Positions 33,022-44,660 are shown, counted from the stretch's first letter. The stretch is 64,000 nucleotides of DNA from Rikenellaceae bacterium (GCA_003542575.1 DPKJ01000014.1:238566-302565); one strand, 5' to 3'. The notes: generated by a model from the letters alone, not told the origin. Translations and numbers: made by a program.

Positions 33022-33130
33022 AATCCCTGGGAATTCTTTCCTCTTGACTGATAACCACACAGTTAGCTGCTTATTGACATTTACGTTAACTGCCTGACTA
33101 TTAATGAAAAGGAAAGAAATCCCAGGGATT
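33022..33130. repeat. MITE-like element of the ATCCCTGGG family, copy 1
   Basis: This 109-bp element has terminal inverted repeats AATCCCTGGGAATTCTTTCC and GGAAAGAAATCCCAGGGATT (one mismatch). The interior has no gene. Copy 2 at 35872-36008 is in the opposite orientation. Confidence 0.7.
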
Positions 33131-33227
33131 AAATGTTTCTTACACAAATTATTGTCTCTTTGTATAAATATTATACCTTTATTCCGTAAACATCAATCTA
33201 TTAATGATAAACTATTAATTATAAATT

Positions 33228-34109
33228 ATGGTTAAAAGAACTTTAGTAATCTTATTTAGCAGCATTTTATTCTGCAGTTGCTCTTCATTCTTTCAATTAG
33301 TAAATGTTAGCCCATCATCAGGTTTGAAAGAGATCTCTTACTCAAATGAAGACCCTGATTCTCTTTATGAGTTTTATTATTCCGACACATTGGGTAACGA
33401 TTACCTGCGGGAGTTAAGAAATAAGTATAAACTGGAGCTTTTAGTATCCGGACAAAAGAGTGAATTCGAAAAAATCAAGATTATTTCAGATTGGACAAAC
33501 CAACAATGGAGCCATAATGGAAGTAATACTCCAACCAAACAAGATGCATTAACCATTCTTGCCGAAGCACAACAAGGAAAACAATTCAGATGTGTTGAGT
33601 ACGGAATTGTAGCAACCTCTGCTTTTAACAGCATTGGCATTCCGGCCAGAACGTTGGGCCTAAAAACCAGAGACGTCGAAAAAGTAAGGCGTGGAGCAGG
33701 ACACGTTGTAACAGAGGTGTTTTCTCGGGAACTTAATAAATGGATTTTTATAGATCCACAATTCAATATTATTCCCACATTAAACGGAATCCCATTGAAT
33801 GGCGTTGAATTTCAGAAAGAAATTTACAATAAAAATGTAGGCTTGAAGCTAGTAAATAAGCAAGGGGAGCTAAGCAAAGAAGATTCCGAGAGCTATATAA
33901 AATGGATAGGGAAGTATTTATTCTATTTTGATGTTCTGTTTGACCAAAAGACCTTAAATTCTGATAAATTTAAATCAATCAATAGAATGACTAAATTAAC
34001 TTTAGTCCCTGTTGGATATAAAGAGCCACGAATTTTCCAACGAAACAGTAAAATTAACTATAGCTACTACACTAACTCTCTGAATGACTTCTATAGAAAT
34101 CCAAAATAG
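33228..34109 (+). CDS. Transglutaminase-like lipoprotein
   Basis: The 293-residue product has a lipoprotein-type signal (ILFCSCSS, Cys 16 or 18) and a transglutaminase/protease-like core with the catalytic triad in place: C122 ('FRCVEYG'), H159 ('AGHVVTEV') and D176 ('FIDPQ'). Such envelope proteins may act as cysteine peptidases or amide transferases. It is followed 38 bases later by another lipoprotein gene in the same direction, possibly co-transcribed. Confidence 0.82.
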   Translation: MVKRTLVILFSSILFCSCSSFFQLVNVSPSSGLKEISYSNEDPDSLYEFYYSDTLGNDYLRELRNKYKLELLVSGQKSEFEKIKIISDWTNQQWSHNGSNTPTKQDALTILAEAQQGKQFRCVEYGIVATSAFNSIGIPARTLGLKTRDVEKVRRGAGHVVTEVFSRELNKWIFIDPQFNIIPTLNGIPLNGVEFQKEIYNKNVGLKLVNKQGELSKEDSESYIKWIGKYLFYFDVLFDQKTLNSDKFKSINRMTKLTLVPVGYKEPRIFQRNSKINYSYYTNSLNDFYRNPK

Positions 34110-34147
34110 AACAGAGTGGCTTGATTAGGAATCACAAATAATTAGAT

Positions 34148-34945
34148 ATGAAAAGGCCTTTTTTGTTAAGAATTGTTTTCCTGGTTTTGATTCTTCCCGG
34201 ATGTACTCCCGAAGAACCTGCTAAGGAACCTCCGTTTCAACTAAAGGAATTTTTCTCTGGCTTTGCGCAATCACAGCTCTTCTACTCTTTTGTAGCAGAC
34301 TACAAGCCCTTTACCAGTTTAATTGAGTACAAAAACGGGAAAGTATCAAGAGTTACACACAAAAAAACAATTAGTGACCTAGAGCATTCTAGTGGTTTTG
34401 GCGACATTGTCCTATTAGATAGCTACCATGAATACTCTTATGAGGGTAATACTGTTGAGTTAATTTGGAAAATTGATAGCGATAAAATAATTTATACGCC
34501 CATAAAAGTAAAATTAATGCTTGACAGCAGAGGAAGAGTAGCAACAAGAATCGCTGGGAAAGACACAACCTCCTACTATTATTCAGAAAGAGGAGAATTG
34601 AGTAAAAGCATCACCCACGGCAATGGCCAAATAATAACCAGAGATTTCTTTTATGACACAAATGACAATTTAGTTCGTATTAATGGTTTACGAGAAACGA
34701 ATAGAGGCTTTGTATATCATATATTTGAGTATTTTGAAAATTATGATACAGCAATAAATGGGTTTAACGGATTAGGAGTAATTGAAGGAGCGCTTATCAG
34801 GTCTCTCTCAAGAAATAACTTTCACCAATATTCCAGATCAACCTACGATGGTAATAACTTTAAAATAGATTCATTGAGGTATAGGCTTGCTGTGAAATAC
34901 GACAGTAAGGGCTACCCAATTTATCAAGACTATTATATTAAATAA
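34148..34945 (+). CDS. Lipoprotein with YD-repeat-like strands, unknown function
   Basis: The 265-residue product has a signal peptide with lipobox LPGC (Cys at about 19), then beta-rich sequence with motifs reminiscent of RHS/YD units ('LDSRGRVATRIAG...YYYSERGELSKSITHGNGQIITRDFFYDTNDNLVRI'). Similar single-domain lipoproteins are frequent in Bacteroidota, with unknown roles. It ends 2 bases before a solitary CTCCGCGCCA repeat end. Confidence 0.7.
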   Translation: MKRPFLLRIVFLVLILPGCTPEEPAKEPPFQLKEFFSGFAQSQLFYSFVADYKPFTSLIEYKNGKVSRVTHKKTISDLEHSSGFGDIVLLDSYHEYSYEGNTVELIWKIDSDKIIYTPIKVKLMLDSRGRVATRIAGKDTTSYYYSERGELSKSITHGNGQIITRDFFYDTNDNLVRINGLRETNRGFVYHIFEYFENYDTAINGFNGLGVIEGALIRSLSRNNFHQYSRSTYDGNNFKIDSLRYRLAVKYDSKGYPIYQDYYIK

Positions 34946-34947
34946 AT

Positions 34948-34968
34948 CTCCGCGCCACTTCTGGACAT
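34948..34968. repeat. Solitary end of a CTCCGCGCCA repeat
   Basis: CTCCGCGCCACTTCTGGACAT matches the left end of the type A element, but I found no right partner nearby, so it is a relic. Confidence 0.5.
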
Positions 34969-35084
34969 TTTCTTATAATTGGCAACAGTTGCAGTGAAAA
35001 GATATTCCTATCTTTAACCTGAAATGGATATATCGAACTTATATAACATTTCTGTTGTTATACTTCTTGACAATAACACAAATT

Positions 35085-35858
35085 ATGGAAATTCTAATAA
35101 TAAGTTTAGCTGCATTTCTGGTAGCAATTTTAACATTCTTTTCAGGGTTTGGGCTGGGCACCATTTTAACCCCTGTATTTATGATTTTCTTCCCTGTTGA
35201 TCTGGCAATTGCCTTAACAGGAGTCGTTCACTTTTTCAACAACATTTTTAAATTAATTCTGGTAGGTAAGAAGGCCGATAAAAGCACTCTGTTACGCTTT
35301 GGTATTCCGGCTGTAATAGCAGCAATTTTGGGTGCGTGGCTGTTGCTTCACATACCAGATGCACAACCACTGTTTTCTTACCAAATGTTTGGTAAAGTAT
35401 TTGATGTATACCCCGTTAAGTTCATAATTTCAATCTTGCTCATCATCTTTGCGAGCATGGATCTAATCCCATACTTTGGAAAATTGCAATTTGACAAAAA
35501 CAAACTCCCTGTTGGAGGTGCTTTGAGCGGATTTTTTGGAGGTCTTTCGGGAAATCAGGGTGCATTGAGAAGTGCCTTTCTGATAAGAGCCGGTCTCTCC
35601 AAAGAGGCATTCATTGGTACTGCTGTTGTAGTTTCGACATTTGTAGATTTTACCCGGTTAAGTATTTATGCAACAAGGTTTACTAAGGCCGGGCTTATTG
35701 ATAATCTTCCACTTGTAATTATCGCAACAATTGCCGCAATTGCCGGAGCATACATAGGAAACAAGCTACTTAAGAAGGTTACATTGCACTTTATGCAAAT
35801 TCTGGTAGCCATTATGCTTATTCTGATCTCATTGGCACTTGCCGCCGGGATTATTTAA
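35085..35858 (+). CDS. TauE/SafE-family membrane transporter
   Basis: The 257-residue product has about eight membrane segments and the two-fold motif of the family: 'FSGFGLGTILTPVFMIFFP' in the first half and 'GGLSGNQGALRSAFLIRAGLSKEAFIGTAVVVS' in the second. Family members export sulfite or other organosulfur anions; the substrate here cannot be told. The ATG at 35085 is chosen because upstream codons are polar and then hydrophobic without conservation; an ATG at 35055 is in frame. Confidence 0.85.
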   Translation: MEILIISLAAFLVAILTFFSGFGLGTILTPVFMIFFPVDLAIALTGVVHFFNNIFKLILVGKKADKSTLLRFGIPAVIAAILGAWLLLHIPDAQPLFSYQMFGKVFDVYPVKFIISILLIIFASMDLIPYFGKLQFDKNKLPVGGALSGFFGGLSGNQGALRSAFLIRAGLSKEAFIGTAVVVSTFVDFTRLSIYATRFTKAGLIDNLPLVIIATIAAIAGAYIGNKLLKKVTLHFMQILVAIMLILISLALAAGII

Positions 35859-35871
35859 AGCCAGAGAAATC

Positions 35872-36008
35872 AATCCCTGGGAATTCTTTCCTTTTCATTA
35901 ATAGTCAGGCAATTAGCTCAAATATTTGTAAAGGCCTAACTACGTGGTTATCAGTCAAGAGGAAAGAATTCCCAGGGATTAGTCAAGAGGAAAGAATTCC
36001 CAGGGATT
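35872..36008. repeat. MITE-like element of the ATCCCTGGG family, copy 2
   Basis: This copy is inverted relative to 33022-33130. Its right terminus (28 bases, 35953-35980) is duplicated exactly in tandem at 35981-36008. The left flank GAAATC is the same at both copies. Confidence 0.72.
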
Positions 36009-36082
36009 ACGAACTTATATCATATCATCTTTGTTATATCATTTTAATATAGAATCAGCAAATTCACTTTAAGTTCGCAACT

Positions 36083-37957
36083 ATGAAAACAAAAATACTT
36101 ATAGCCATTTCAATAATGTGTGCCACTGTGTTGGTGGCTCAACAACCCAGAATCCCGGCCTCTCATAAAAACCTTGCATATGACAACAACGGAAAGTTGT
36201 ACTTTGAACTGGAGGGTAAGAAATATTTTGCAGAAGAGGTTCCCAACACCATTACAATTGAGCAGTTTCTTGGCAAAGCTACCGGGACAGAAACCGGTGT
36301 AAATATTGATTTTGGCAACTTCAAAGGCACAGTAACCTATGGGCTGATACCTTACGGAAAGGCCCCTCACCCGCTCCCCGTTTACCGAAGGAGCATTGTT
36401 GCACAAAACGGCAAAGTTGATATAAACATAAGAGACGATTTCAAATACCCTTACGATTTTGTGGACTGGAAAGAGAATGGATATCTGAGTATCGGTTACA
36501 GGTTGGCTGATGAAAGTGGAGTGATTTTGTTTGATGGTGTTATTTCATTGAACGGAACCGGCCCTTTTGAGGTTGTTCCGGCAATATATGAAGGCCCTTT
36601 TGTAAGTATTGTTACCGATAATTCGGCCATAATTTGGTATAAAACAACACATCCCATAAAAACCAGCCTCGAAATCAACGGAAAAACATACGAAAGCAAC
36701 AAGGAGTCAAATTACCACCAATGGAATGTCGAAGGACTTGTGCCGGATAAAAAGTACGATTATAAAGTGAATTACGGCATTCAGTCCCAGTCATACTATC
36801 TTAAAACAGCCCCGGGCAAAGGAAGCAGAAAGCCATTTGTATTCGGCTATTCCAGCGACAGTCGCCATGCCACAGGCGGAGGAGAGAGGAGGATCATGGG
36901 AGCCAATGCATACATTATGAAAAAGATAGCGGCTCTTGCTCATATGAAGGAGGCGAGTTTTATACAGTTTACCGGCGATATGATTAATGGTTATCTGAGC
37001 AATAAAGAGGCACAGCGCCTTCAGTACTACAATTGGAAAAAGTCGATAGAACCATTTTGGCATTATATGCCATTTTATGCCGGAATGGGTAATCATGAAG
37101 TATTGGGTCACATCTTCAGGGACGAAAATGGCCGCCAGCTAGGATTTATTAACGCTTTCCCTTATGAAACACACTCTTCTGAGGCGTTGTTTGCAGAGGA
37201 GTTTGTTAATCCCGAAAACGGGCCTCTAAGCGAGGACAATAACAAATATGATCCTGATCCCCAAAACAAAGATTTCCCTTCATACAAAGAGAATGTCTAT
37301 TTCTACACCTATGGCAATGTAGCCATGATTGTACTAAACAGTAACTACTGGTACGCTCCGTCAGTTAACAACCAGCCAACATTAGGCGGCGGGCTGCATG
37401 GCTACTTAATGGATAATCAGATTAAATGGCTCAGGGAGACCATTGCAAAGCTTGAAAAAGATAGAGATATTGACCACATTTTTGTAACTCATCACACTCC
37501 TGCATTTCCAAACGGAGGTCACAGCAGGGACGATATGTGGTACAGCGGAGATAACAGTAAGAGGCCTTTTATAGCCGGGAAACCTGTTGATAAGGGGATT
37601 ATCGAAAGACGCGATGAATACCTTGACATTTTAATCAATGAGAGCACTAAGGTGGTTGGTATGCTTACCGGAGATGAGCACAATTACAACTGGCTCAAAT
37701 TAACCTCCGACATGCCAATCTACCCCGAAAACTATCCGCATAAAAAGCTGAATGTAACCCGCCCGATTTACCAGATAAACAACGGCGCTGCAGGAGCTCC
37801 CTACTACGGGCAGGAGGTGTTGCCGTGGAGCAGCCACACACAATCATTTAGCGTAGAAAATGCCCTGTGCCTCTTTTATGTTGATGGCAAGAATATCAAA
37901 ATGAAGGTCTATAATCCCGACACACTTAATTTGATTGACGAGGTAGTGTTGAGGTAA
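36083..37957 (+). CDS. Exported metallophosphoesterase (purple acid phosphatase-like)
   Basis: The 624-residue product has a signal peptide (residues 1-19, ending VAQ), a beta-rich N-terminal part with a fibronectin-like/PAP N-terminal domain ('SIVTDNSAIIWYKTTHPIKTSLEINGKTY...HQWNVEGLVPDKKYDYKV', about 195-250), and a calcineurin-type phosphoesterase domain. Visible metal motifs are SDSRH (about 256), FTGDM (about 297), GMGNHE (about 335), THHTP (about 470) and TGDEHNY (about 530). It should hydrolyse phosphoesters outside the cytoplasm. The first motif is SDSRH rather than the common DxH, which may alter metal binding. Confidence 0.83.
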   Translation: MKTKILIAISIMCATVLVAQQPRIPASHKNLAYDNNGKLYFELEGKKYFAEEVPNTITIEQFLGKATGTETGVNIDFGNFKGTVTYGLIPYGKAPHPLPVYRRSIVAQNGKVDINIRDDFKYPYDFVDWKENGYLSIGYRLADESGVILFDGVISLNGTGPFEVVPAIYEGPFVSIVTDNSAIIWYKTTHPIKTSLEINGKTYESNKESNYHQWNVEGLVPDKKYDYKVNYGIQSQSYYLKTAPGKGSRKPFVFGYSSDSRHATGGGERRIMGANAYIMKKIAALAHMKEASFIQFTGDMINGYLSNKEAQRLQYYNWKKSIEPFWHYMPFYAGMGNHEVLGHIFRDENGRQLGFINAFPYETHSSEALFAEEFVNPENGPLSEDNNKYDPDPQNKDFPSYKENVYFYTYGNVAMIVLNSNYWYAPSVNNQPTLGGGLHGYLMDNQIKWLRETIAKLEKDRDIDHIFVTHHTPAFPNGGHSRDDMWYSGDNSKRPFIAGKPVDKGIIERRDEYLDILINESTKVVGMLTGDEHNYNWLKLTSDMPIYPENYPHKKLNVTRPIYQINNGAAGAPYYGQEVLPWSSHTQSFSVENALCLFYVDGKNIKMKVYNPDTLNLIDEVVLR

Positions 37958-37962
37958 CAAAA

Positions 37963-37990
37963 AGTGGCGCGAAAAGATCTCCGCGCCACT
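37963..37990. terminator. Bidirectional terminator between convergent genes
   Basis: AGTGGCGCG (37963-37971) pairs perfectly with CGCGCCACT (37982-37990), flanked by an A-run on one side and a T-run (ATTAGTTTTT) on the other. The arms carry the same CCGCGCCA word as the MITE-like repeats. Confidence 0.7.
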
Positions 37991-37991
37991 A

Positions 37992-38555
37992 TTAGTTTTT
38001 GTATTTGTCGTATAGCCCTTTTCCCTCAAGAATTTGGGGGAGAATTTTTTCTACACGGGCTTTTCGGGTGGCCTCCTGCTTAGGCTCGTCCACATATTTT
38101 GAGTACTCCTTTTGCCTGCCCGGAGTCAATTTTTCAAATGCGCTTTTAAAATCCGGTTCATTTGAAAAGGCCTCAGCTAAAAAAGGAGAAAGCGTAAACT
38201 CTGCAGATTTTTCGGGGGCTATCTTTAACCCCTGCTTCTCTATCTCAATAGCCTCTAAGAGGTATTCTGTAATTTTTACTTCATCTATTTCTGAGGCAGA
38301 GCTAAAACGCCACTGCCTTAGTGATTTGGTTTTGCCATCCGACGCTGCAACAAGCACTTTATACTTGTCACTTAAAAAGACCCCGTTGTAAAACCAAATT
38401 GCGAAGTGATTCTTAAACCCACCATAACTCACTACATTCTTGCCATTCCAGGTAAAAACCTCTGCACCCCACTTAATCTCCTTAACAAGCGGTGCCTTGC
38501 CAATAATTTCGGCTATCTGTCTGAGCTCCTCGCTCCAAATTGTATTCTCTTGCAT
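37992..38555 (-). CDS. DUF1801/YdeI-type protein
   Basis: The 187-residue product has an N-terminal DUF1801-like part ('LRQIAEIIGKAPLVKEIKWGAEVFTWNGKNVVSYGGFKNHFAIWFYNGVFL') and a C-terminal OmdA/YdeI helical part ('FKSAFEKLTPGRQKEYSKYVDEPKQEATRKARVEKILPQILEGKGLYDKYK'). This two-part layout is common. Proteins of this type are cytoplasmic and poorly characterised. The stop lies in the stem-loop region shared with the convergent phosphoesterase gene. Confidence 0.85.
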   Translation of the reverse strand: MQENTIWSEELRQIAEIIGKAPLVKEIKWGAEVFTWNGKNVVSYGGFKNHFAIWFYNGVFLSDKYKVLVAASDGKTKSLRQWRFSSASEIDEVKITEYLLEAIEIEKQGLKIAPEKSAEFTLSPFLAEAFSNEPDFKSAFEKLTPGRQKEYSKYVDEPKQEATRKARVEKILPQILEGKGLYDKYKN

Positions 38556-38591
38556 ATTTCAAATATACAAAAATTTTCATCCAAGGATTTT

Positions 38592-38715
38592 CTCCGCGCC
38601 AGTTTGTGGTAACTAATTGTATATGTAATATTTAAAAACGAGCCGATTTTTCTCGAAATTTTGGCTCATTTTTATGTAATTCATTATCTGATACATACCA
38701 CAAACTGGCGCGGAG
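38592..38715. repeat. MITE-like inverted-repeat element, type B
   Basis: This 124-bp element has perfect 20-bp ends (CTCCGCGCCAGTTTGTGGTA and complement). Its interior contains a second hairpin, GAGCC...GGCTC flanked by A- and T-runs, that could terminate transcription. A near-identical copy lies at 45961-46084. Confidence 0.75.
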
Positions 38716-38722
38716 ATTTTTG

Positions 38723-40342
38723 TCAGAGATCTTGTCCGACAAGCATTCTGTACGGTCTTTGATTCGCTGCTTTTAATAAGAGCTGCGTGATCTCATTAGG
38801 AGTTATTCCGGGTTTTGCCTCCTTAATTATTGCAATTACTCCTGAAATTATTGGAGCTGAGTGCGAAACTCCCCATGTTATCGGAGTCTCTCTGCTGTAA
38901 AAGTTTGTACCTACAATATTTACTCTCTCCTCATTTTTATTGAATGCATCAAACTCAACGATACCAGGTACAATAACATCTTTATTACCCCCTTTGTAAT
39001 TTATATAAACTACACTCACACCTCTGCTTATTGCATATCCTATAGCACTGTCGAGTGCGGTCTGATCTCCCTTTATTGCCGGCTGACTGCAGCTTATAAT
39101 ATCTGCTCCGTTTTCTACTGCATATTTTATAGCCTTAATCATAAGCCCGGGGTCTCCGTTAAAACTCCCACCGGCTATCACAATAGGCATTATCTTCACA
39201 CCTGGGGCAACCATAACCAGATCTTCAGCCATATAGGTACCATGATCAGAGACCTCAGAAAGAGCCGGTTCTCCTTCAATAAGACTTACCGGAGATGTAA
39301 TTCTCTCCTCTAAGGAGGGGTTATTTTTATTAAATGTATGGTCTAATATGGCTACTGTCATACCCTTTCCCGTTGCTTTTTTGTTTAATTCAGTGATATC
39401 AAGAACATCCATACACCATGAGCCATAACCTTTGTTTGTGATTCCAAGAAGCGAGACCATATCAAGAGTAGAGGCGCTAAATGCCTCTCTTTTAATTTTT
39501 TCAATCATGCTATCTTCATACTTCCCAAGATAATCTTTTTCAAAATGAGGTAGCATAAGTTTAATCCCATCTTTGCCTTCAGGTATATTAATTAAGGACC
39601 AGTAAACTTGCCTTCCTCTCTCTCTGAGAAATTGTTTTAATTCAATGTTGTTAAGTTGGGGGTTTGAGGCTTTTATCAATGCAACTGCTGCACCCACAGT
39701 GAAAGCAGATGATTCAAGATTGGTCTTCAGTTTGAAGTCAGGCATCATTGGTTGAAATCCATCTATCTTTCGGCCTAAGACAGCAAATATATCAACCGGG
39801 ACACTCTCCCAAAACGAGATATCCCCCAATTGGTACATATCTCCATGTGAGCCTGTAATAATGCATCCTGCATCAGAGGCTAGCTTAACAAAATTCCGCC
39901 AGTTTGAATAATCTCTCTCCGGATCCATAGAGCCGTAATAGGCAGAAAGAATTACTGAAATGCGATTGTTTTGCTCAATAAAGTTTAGAAAGCTCTTGTA
40001 GTCTGATTCTTTTATCTCCTGAGCAACAACAATTATATCAATACCTTTTTGGTCAGGATAGCTGTTAATGATGGCATCAAACGAAAATGCAGATACATTT
40101 GATCCAGATGCATAAAATTTTGTCTCTTTAACTTTTGTTTCCAGTTTTGAGATATCTTCTCCAATAAGAGCAATCGAAAGACCCTTCTCGTTAAAAAGAC
40201 TCTTCTCTTTAATGTGATTCCATGCAAACGGGAATCTGCAAAAATTTGCGGTAAAATCTGAAGTTGGTAAAATTGTTTTTGATCGTGAAATTCCTGTAAT
40301 CGATATCATTATTACTAATATGGCAAGTACTTTCCCTTTCAT
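38723..40342 (-). CDS. Exported S8 subtilase with a degenerate N-terminal repeat of the fold
   Basis: The 539-residue product has a signal peptide (about 1-21). The C-terminal half is a subtilisin-like protease with D334 ('VAILDHTF'), H367 ('SDHGTYMAE') and S493 ('GVSHSAP'), so the triad is present though the motifs are divergent. The N-terminal half (about 50-250) seems to repeat the fold without the triad: 'GLSIALIGEDIS' mirrors the Asp motif, 'GCIITGSHGD' the oxyanion strand, and 'FTVGAAVALIKASNPQLNNIELKQFL' the Ser-helix end. It is probably exported, perhaps with a specialised peptide substrate. It ends 7 bases from the type B repeat. Confidence 0.75.
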   Translation of the reverse strand: MKGKVLAILVIMISITGISRSKTILPTSDFTANFCRFPFAWNHIKEKSLFNEKGLSIALIGEDISKLETKVKETKFYASGSNVSAFSFDAIINSYPDQKGIDIIVVAQEIKESDYKSFLNFIEQNNRISVILSAYYGSMDPERDYSNWRNFVKLASDAGCIITGSHGDMYQLGDISFWESVPVDIFAVLGRKIDGFQPMMPDFKLKTNLESSAFTVGAAVALIKASNPQLNNIELKQFLRERGRQVYWSLINIPEGKDGIKLMLPHFEKDYLGKYEDSMIEKIKREAFSASTLDMVSLLGITNKGYGSWCMDVLDITELNKKATGKGMTVAILDHTFNKNNPSLEERITSPVSLIEGEPALSEVSDHGTYMAEDLVMVAPGVKIMPIVIAGGSFNGDPGLMIKAIKYAVENGADIISCSQPAIKGDQTALDSAIGYAISRGVSVVYINYKGGNKDVIVPGIVEFDAFNKNEERVNIVGTNFYSRETPITWGVSHSAPIISGVIAIIKEAKPGITPNEITQLLLKAANQRPYRMLVGQDL

Positions 40343-40436
40343 TTTTGAGGAGATTAATTAAATAATCAATTAAGTTAAGATTAATTATTCAATGCCAGAT
40401 ATAACAAGTGGGTGAATGTGTAAATATATGCATTAG

Positions 40437-42713
<2,277 letters not shown>

Positions 42714-42729
42714 AAACGAGCAAAAGCCT

Positions 42730-42813
42730 CTCCGCGCCAGTTTTGGACATCTGCTTGTTTACCAAACACTTGCAAAAGAGACCTCCTGGGAGCAAACCTG
42801 GATGCAAGAAATT
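42730..42813. repeat. Truncated type A repeat
   Basis: It starts with CTCCGCGCCAGTTTTGGACA and matches the type A interior for about 50 bases, then runs into unrelated sequence that abuts a complete copy. The final bases TGGATGCAAGAAATT resemble the coding flank of the type A copy at 30530. Confidence 0.55.
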
Positions 42814-42948
42814 CTCCGCGCCACTTTTGGATATGTGCTTGCTTACCAAATACTTGCAAAAGAGACTTTGGCAATATTTAATCAAGAAACTAAAAGTCTA
42901 TCTTGTAACGCACACAATATTAAATAGTTGTCCAAAACTGGCGTGGAG
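42814..42948. repeat. MITE-like inverted-repeat element, type A, second copy
   Basis: This 135-bp element is nearly identical in length and interior to 30530-30664; the right end has GTGG for GCGG. It lies between katG and the convergent CxxCxG gene, 2 bases from that gene's stop. Confidence 0.72.
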
Positions 42949-42950
42949 AC

Positions 42951-44660
42951 CTACACCCAAAAAGTGAACAGCCATGCGAAAATCGTAAAGATAAGGGTAA
43001 ACCCAGTGGCATTCAGTAAAATAAGTGTCAGTTGAAGTATAACAGACAGGAAAATCATCATAAGGGCGCCGTAAAATATTCTCATATTACGGCTCTTACT
43101 GAATTTCCCGTTGGTTTTCAATGCCTCAAGTGTTGCAGTCCATGCAGAATACTGGAATAATATTACTACTAAAAGCATAACCCATGGGTGATGCCTATAG
43201 AGAAAAAAGTCCGGATTCTTCATAAAGTCTGCAAATCCAAATACCTTGTTAATGTGAAAATAATAGTGATAGAGAAATGGAAGTATTACAGGTGTAGACA
43301 GCACTGCTCCGATTACTCTTCCTCTATTATGATAGAGTTCAATCAGATTAAACGATTTTTCAATGCCTTTTGAGACAGTCTCTCTCTCGTTAAAGGAGTC
43401 TATCTCTTTAGCTTTCAGATATAAACTATAGGCATCTACTTCTCTGCCACTCTGATACTCCTGCTCTGCCTGACCTATTAAATCTCTCTCAAATCCTGAA
43501 ATGGGGCTCTCTCCGGCTATTATGTTCATTTCAGTACCAGCAAATACAATTTTGTAACCCTTCCCTTTAAAGCTGTAGTCAACCAGAAGTGTCTCTATCA
43601 TCTCTATCTCCAGTGATTGCCACATTATTTTGTAATTCGAGTTTTGAACAGCAACCGAAGAGTCCACAAGTTTCTTAATATCTTCTTCTATAAATGTCTT
43701 TTGCGGCCAAAACTCCGGCCTAATTAAGGGTGTAGATTTTGTAAAAACAGATGACCTTTTAAACTCCTCAATTCTTTGAGAATACTCTTGAGAAACTTGA
43801 GTAATCAAATGATTCATTATGAACTTTCCGTTTCTCTGAGGGATAGTTTTCTGTTCAATATTAAAACTGCTCACCATATATTTACTGCCGCGGCAGTTTG
43901 TACAAGTGATTTTCCCGGTAGCAGAACACTTTTTGCAGGAGATATCGCCGTCTCCATCGCAGGTTTTACACGGTTCTGTCCCTTTCCCCTTACACGAGCT
44001 GCACTCCCTCTCCCCTCTACCGTAACATGCATGACATGACTCCTTTGTGATACTCGTCTGCTTGCGATAGATTGGAATCTGTTCATTTCCAACATACTCA
44101 TAGCGATCAAATACATCACAAGTGAAATATTGTTCTCTATACCCCTTGCCACTACAAGTGTTGCATCTGTGACTCTTTGAACCACCACAGCTTCTGCAAT
44201 TTACATAACCTTTTCCACTGCATGTTGTACACGTGGATTTCTTTTTACCATTACATTCCGGGCAGGTAATATAGCCTGTTGTTTTACAAGTACTGCATGG
44301 AACAAGTTGTTCTGAACCGGTAATTGTATAGTGATTTGTGTTTTCGGAAAAACTTTCTTGTCTCTGTAAATTAACATCCCAAATGTCTATCTCCTTTTCT
44401 GAAGCATATTTAAGTTTTGGAAGAGTCTGTTGCTTGTATGGTTCTTCACTCTTATAAAGCCTTCTACTTTCATATAAAGTCCTTACCCTGATTAGATATG
44501 AGGGCATTCTATTCATACCAAGAATAGTAATCTCATTTCCAAAGTTTTTAAATGGGTGGTTGGGAATAGAGTTAGACCATTGGTTGATTTGAGATGTAAC
44601 AGACATAACCGTTATGGGGTTTTTCTCTTCTATCTCTTTGTAAATGTTGTAGGATTCCAT
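42951..44660 (-). CDS. DnaJ-type CxxCxG zinc-finger membrane protein
   Basis: The 569-residue product carries ten CxxC motifs between residues 122 and 256, arranged as two groups of five separated by a 35-residue insert ('REQYFTCDVFDRYEYVGNEQIPIYRKQTSITKES' region). Most follow the CxxCxGxG pattern of DnaJ zinc fingers, which bind two zincs per four motifs. The C-terminal 150 residues hold about four membrane segments. There is no J domain. The N-terminal 110 residues show no known fold. It may be a membrane-bound zinc-finger scaffold; function unknown. Monocistronic on the minus strand. Confidence 0.75.
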   Translation of the reverse strand: MESYNIYKEIEEKNPITVMSVTSQINQWSNSIPNHPFKNFGNEITILGMNRMPSYLIRVRTLYESRRLYKSEEPYKQQTLPKLKYASEKEIDIWDVNLQRQESFSENTNHYTITGSEQLVPCSTCKTTGYITCPECNGKKKSTCTTCSGKGYVNCRSCGGSKSHRCNTCSGKGYREQYFTCDVFDRYEYVGNEQIPIYRKQTSITKESCHACYGRGERECSSCKGKGTEPCKTCDGDGDISCKKCSATGKITCTNCRGSKYMVSSFNIEQKTIPQRNGKFIMNHLITQVSQEYSQRIEEFKRSSVFTKSTPLIRPEFWPQKTFIEEDIKKLVDSSVAVQNSNYKIMWQSLEIEMIETLLVDYSFKGKGYKIVFAGTEMNIIAGESPISGFERDLIGQAEQEYQSGREVDAYSLYLKAKEIDSFNERETVSKGIEKSFNLIELYHNRGRVIGAVLSTPVILPFLYHYYFHINKVFGFADFMKNPDFFLYRHHPWVMLLVVILFQYSAWTATLEALKTNGKFSKSRNMRIFYGALMMIFLSVILQLTLILLNATGFTLIFTIFAWLFTFWV

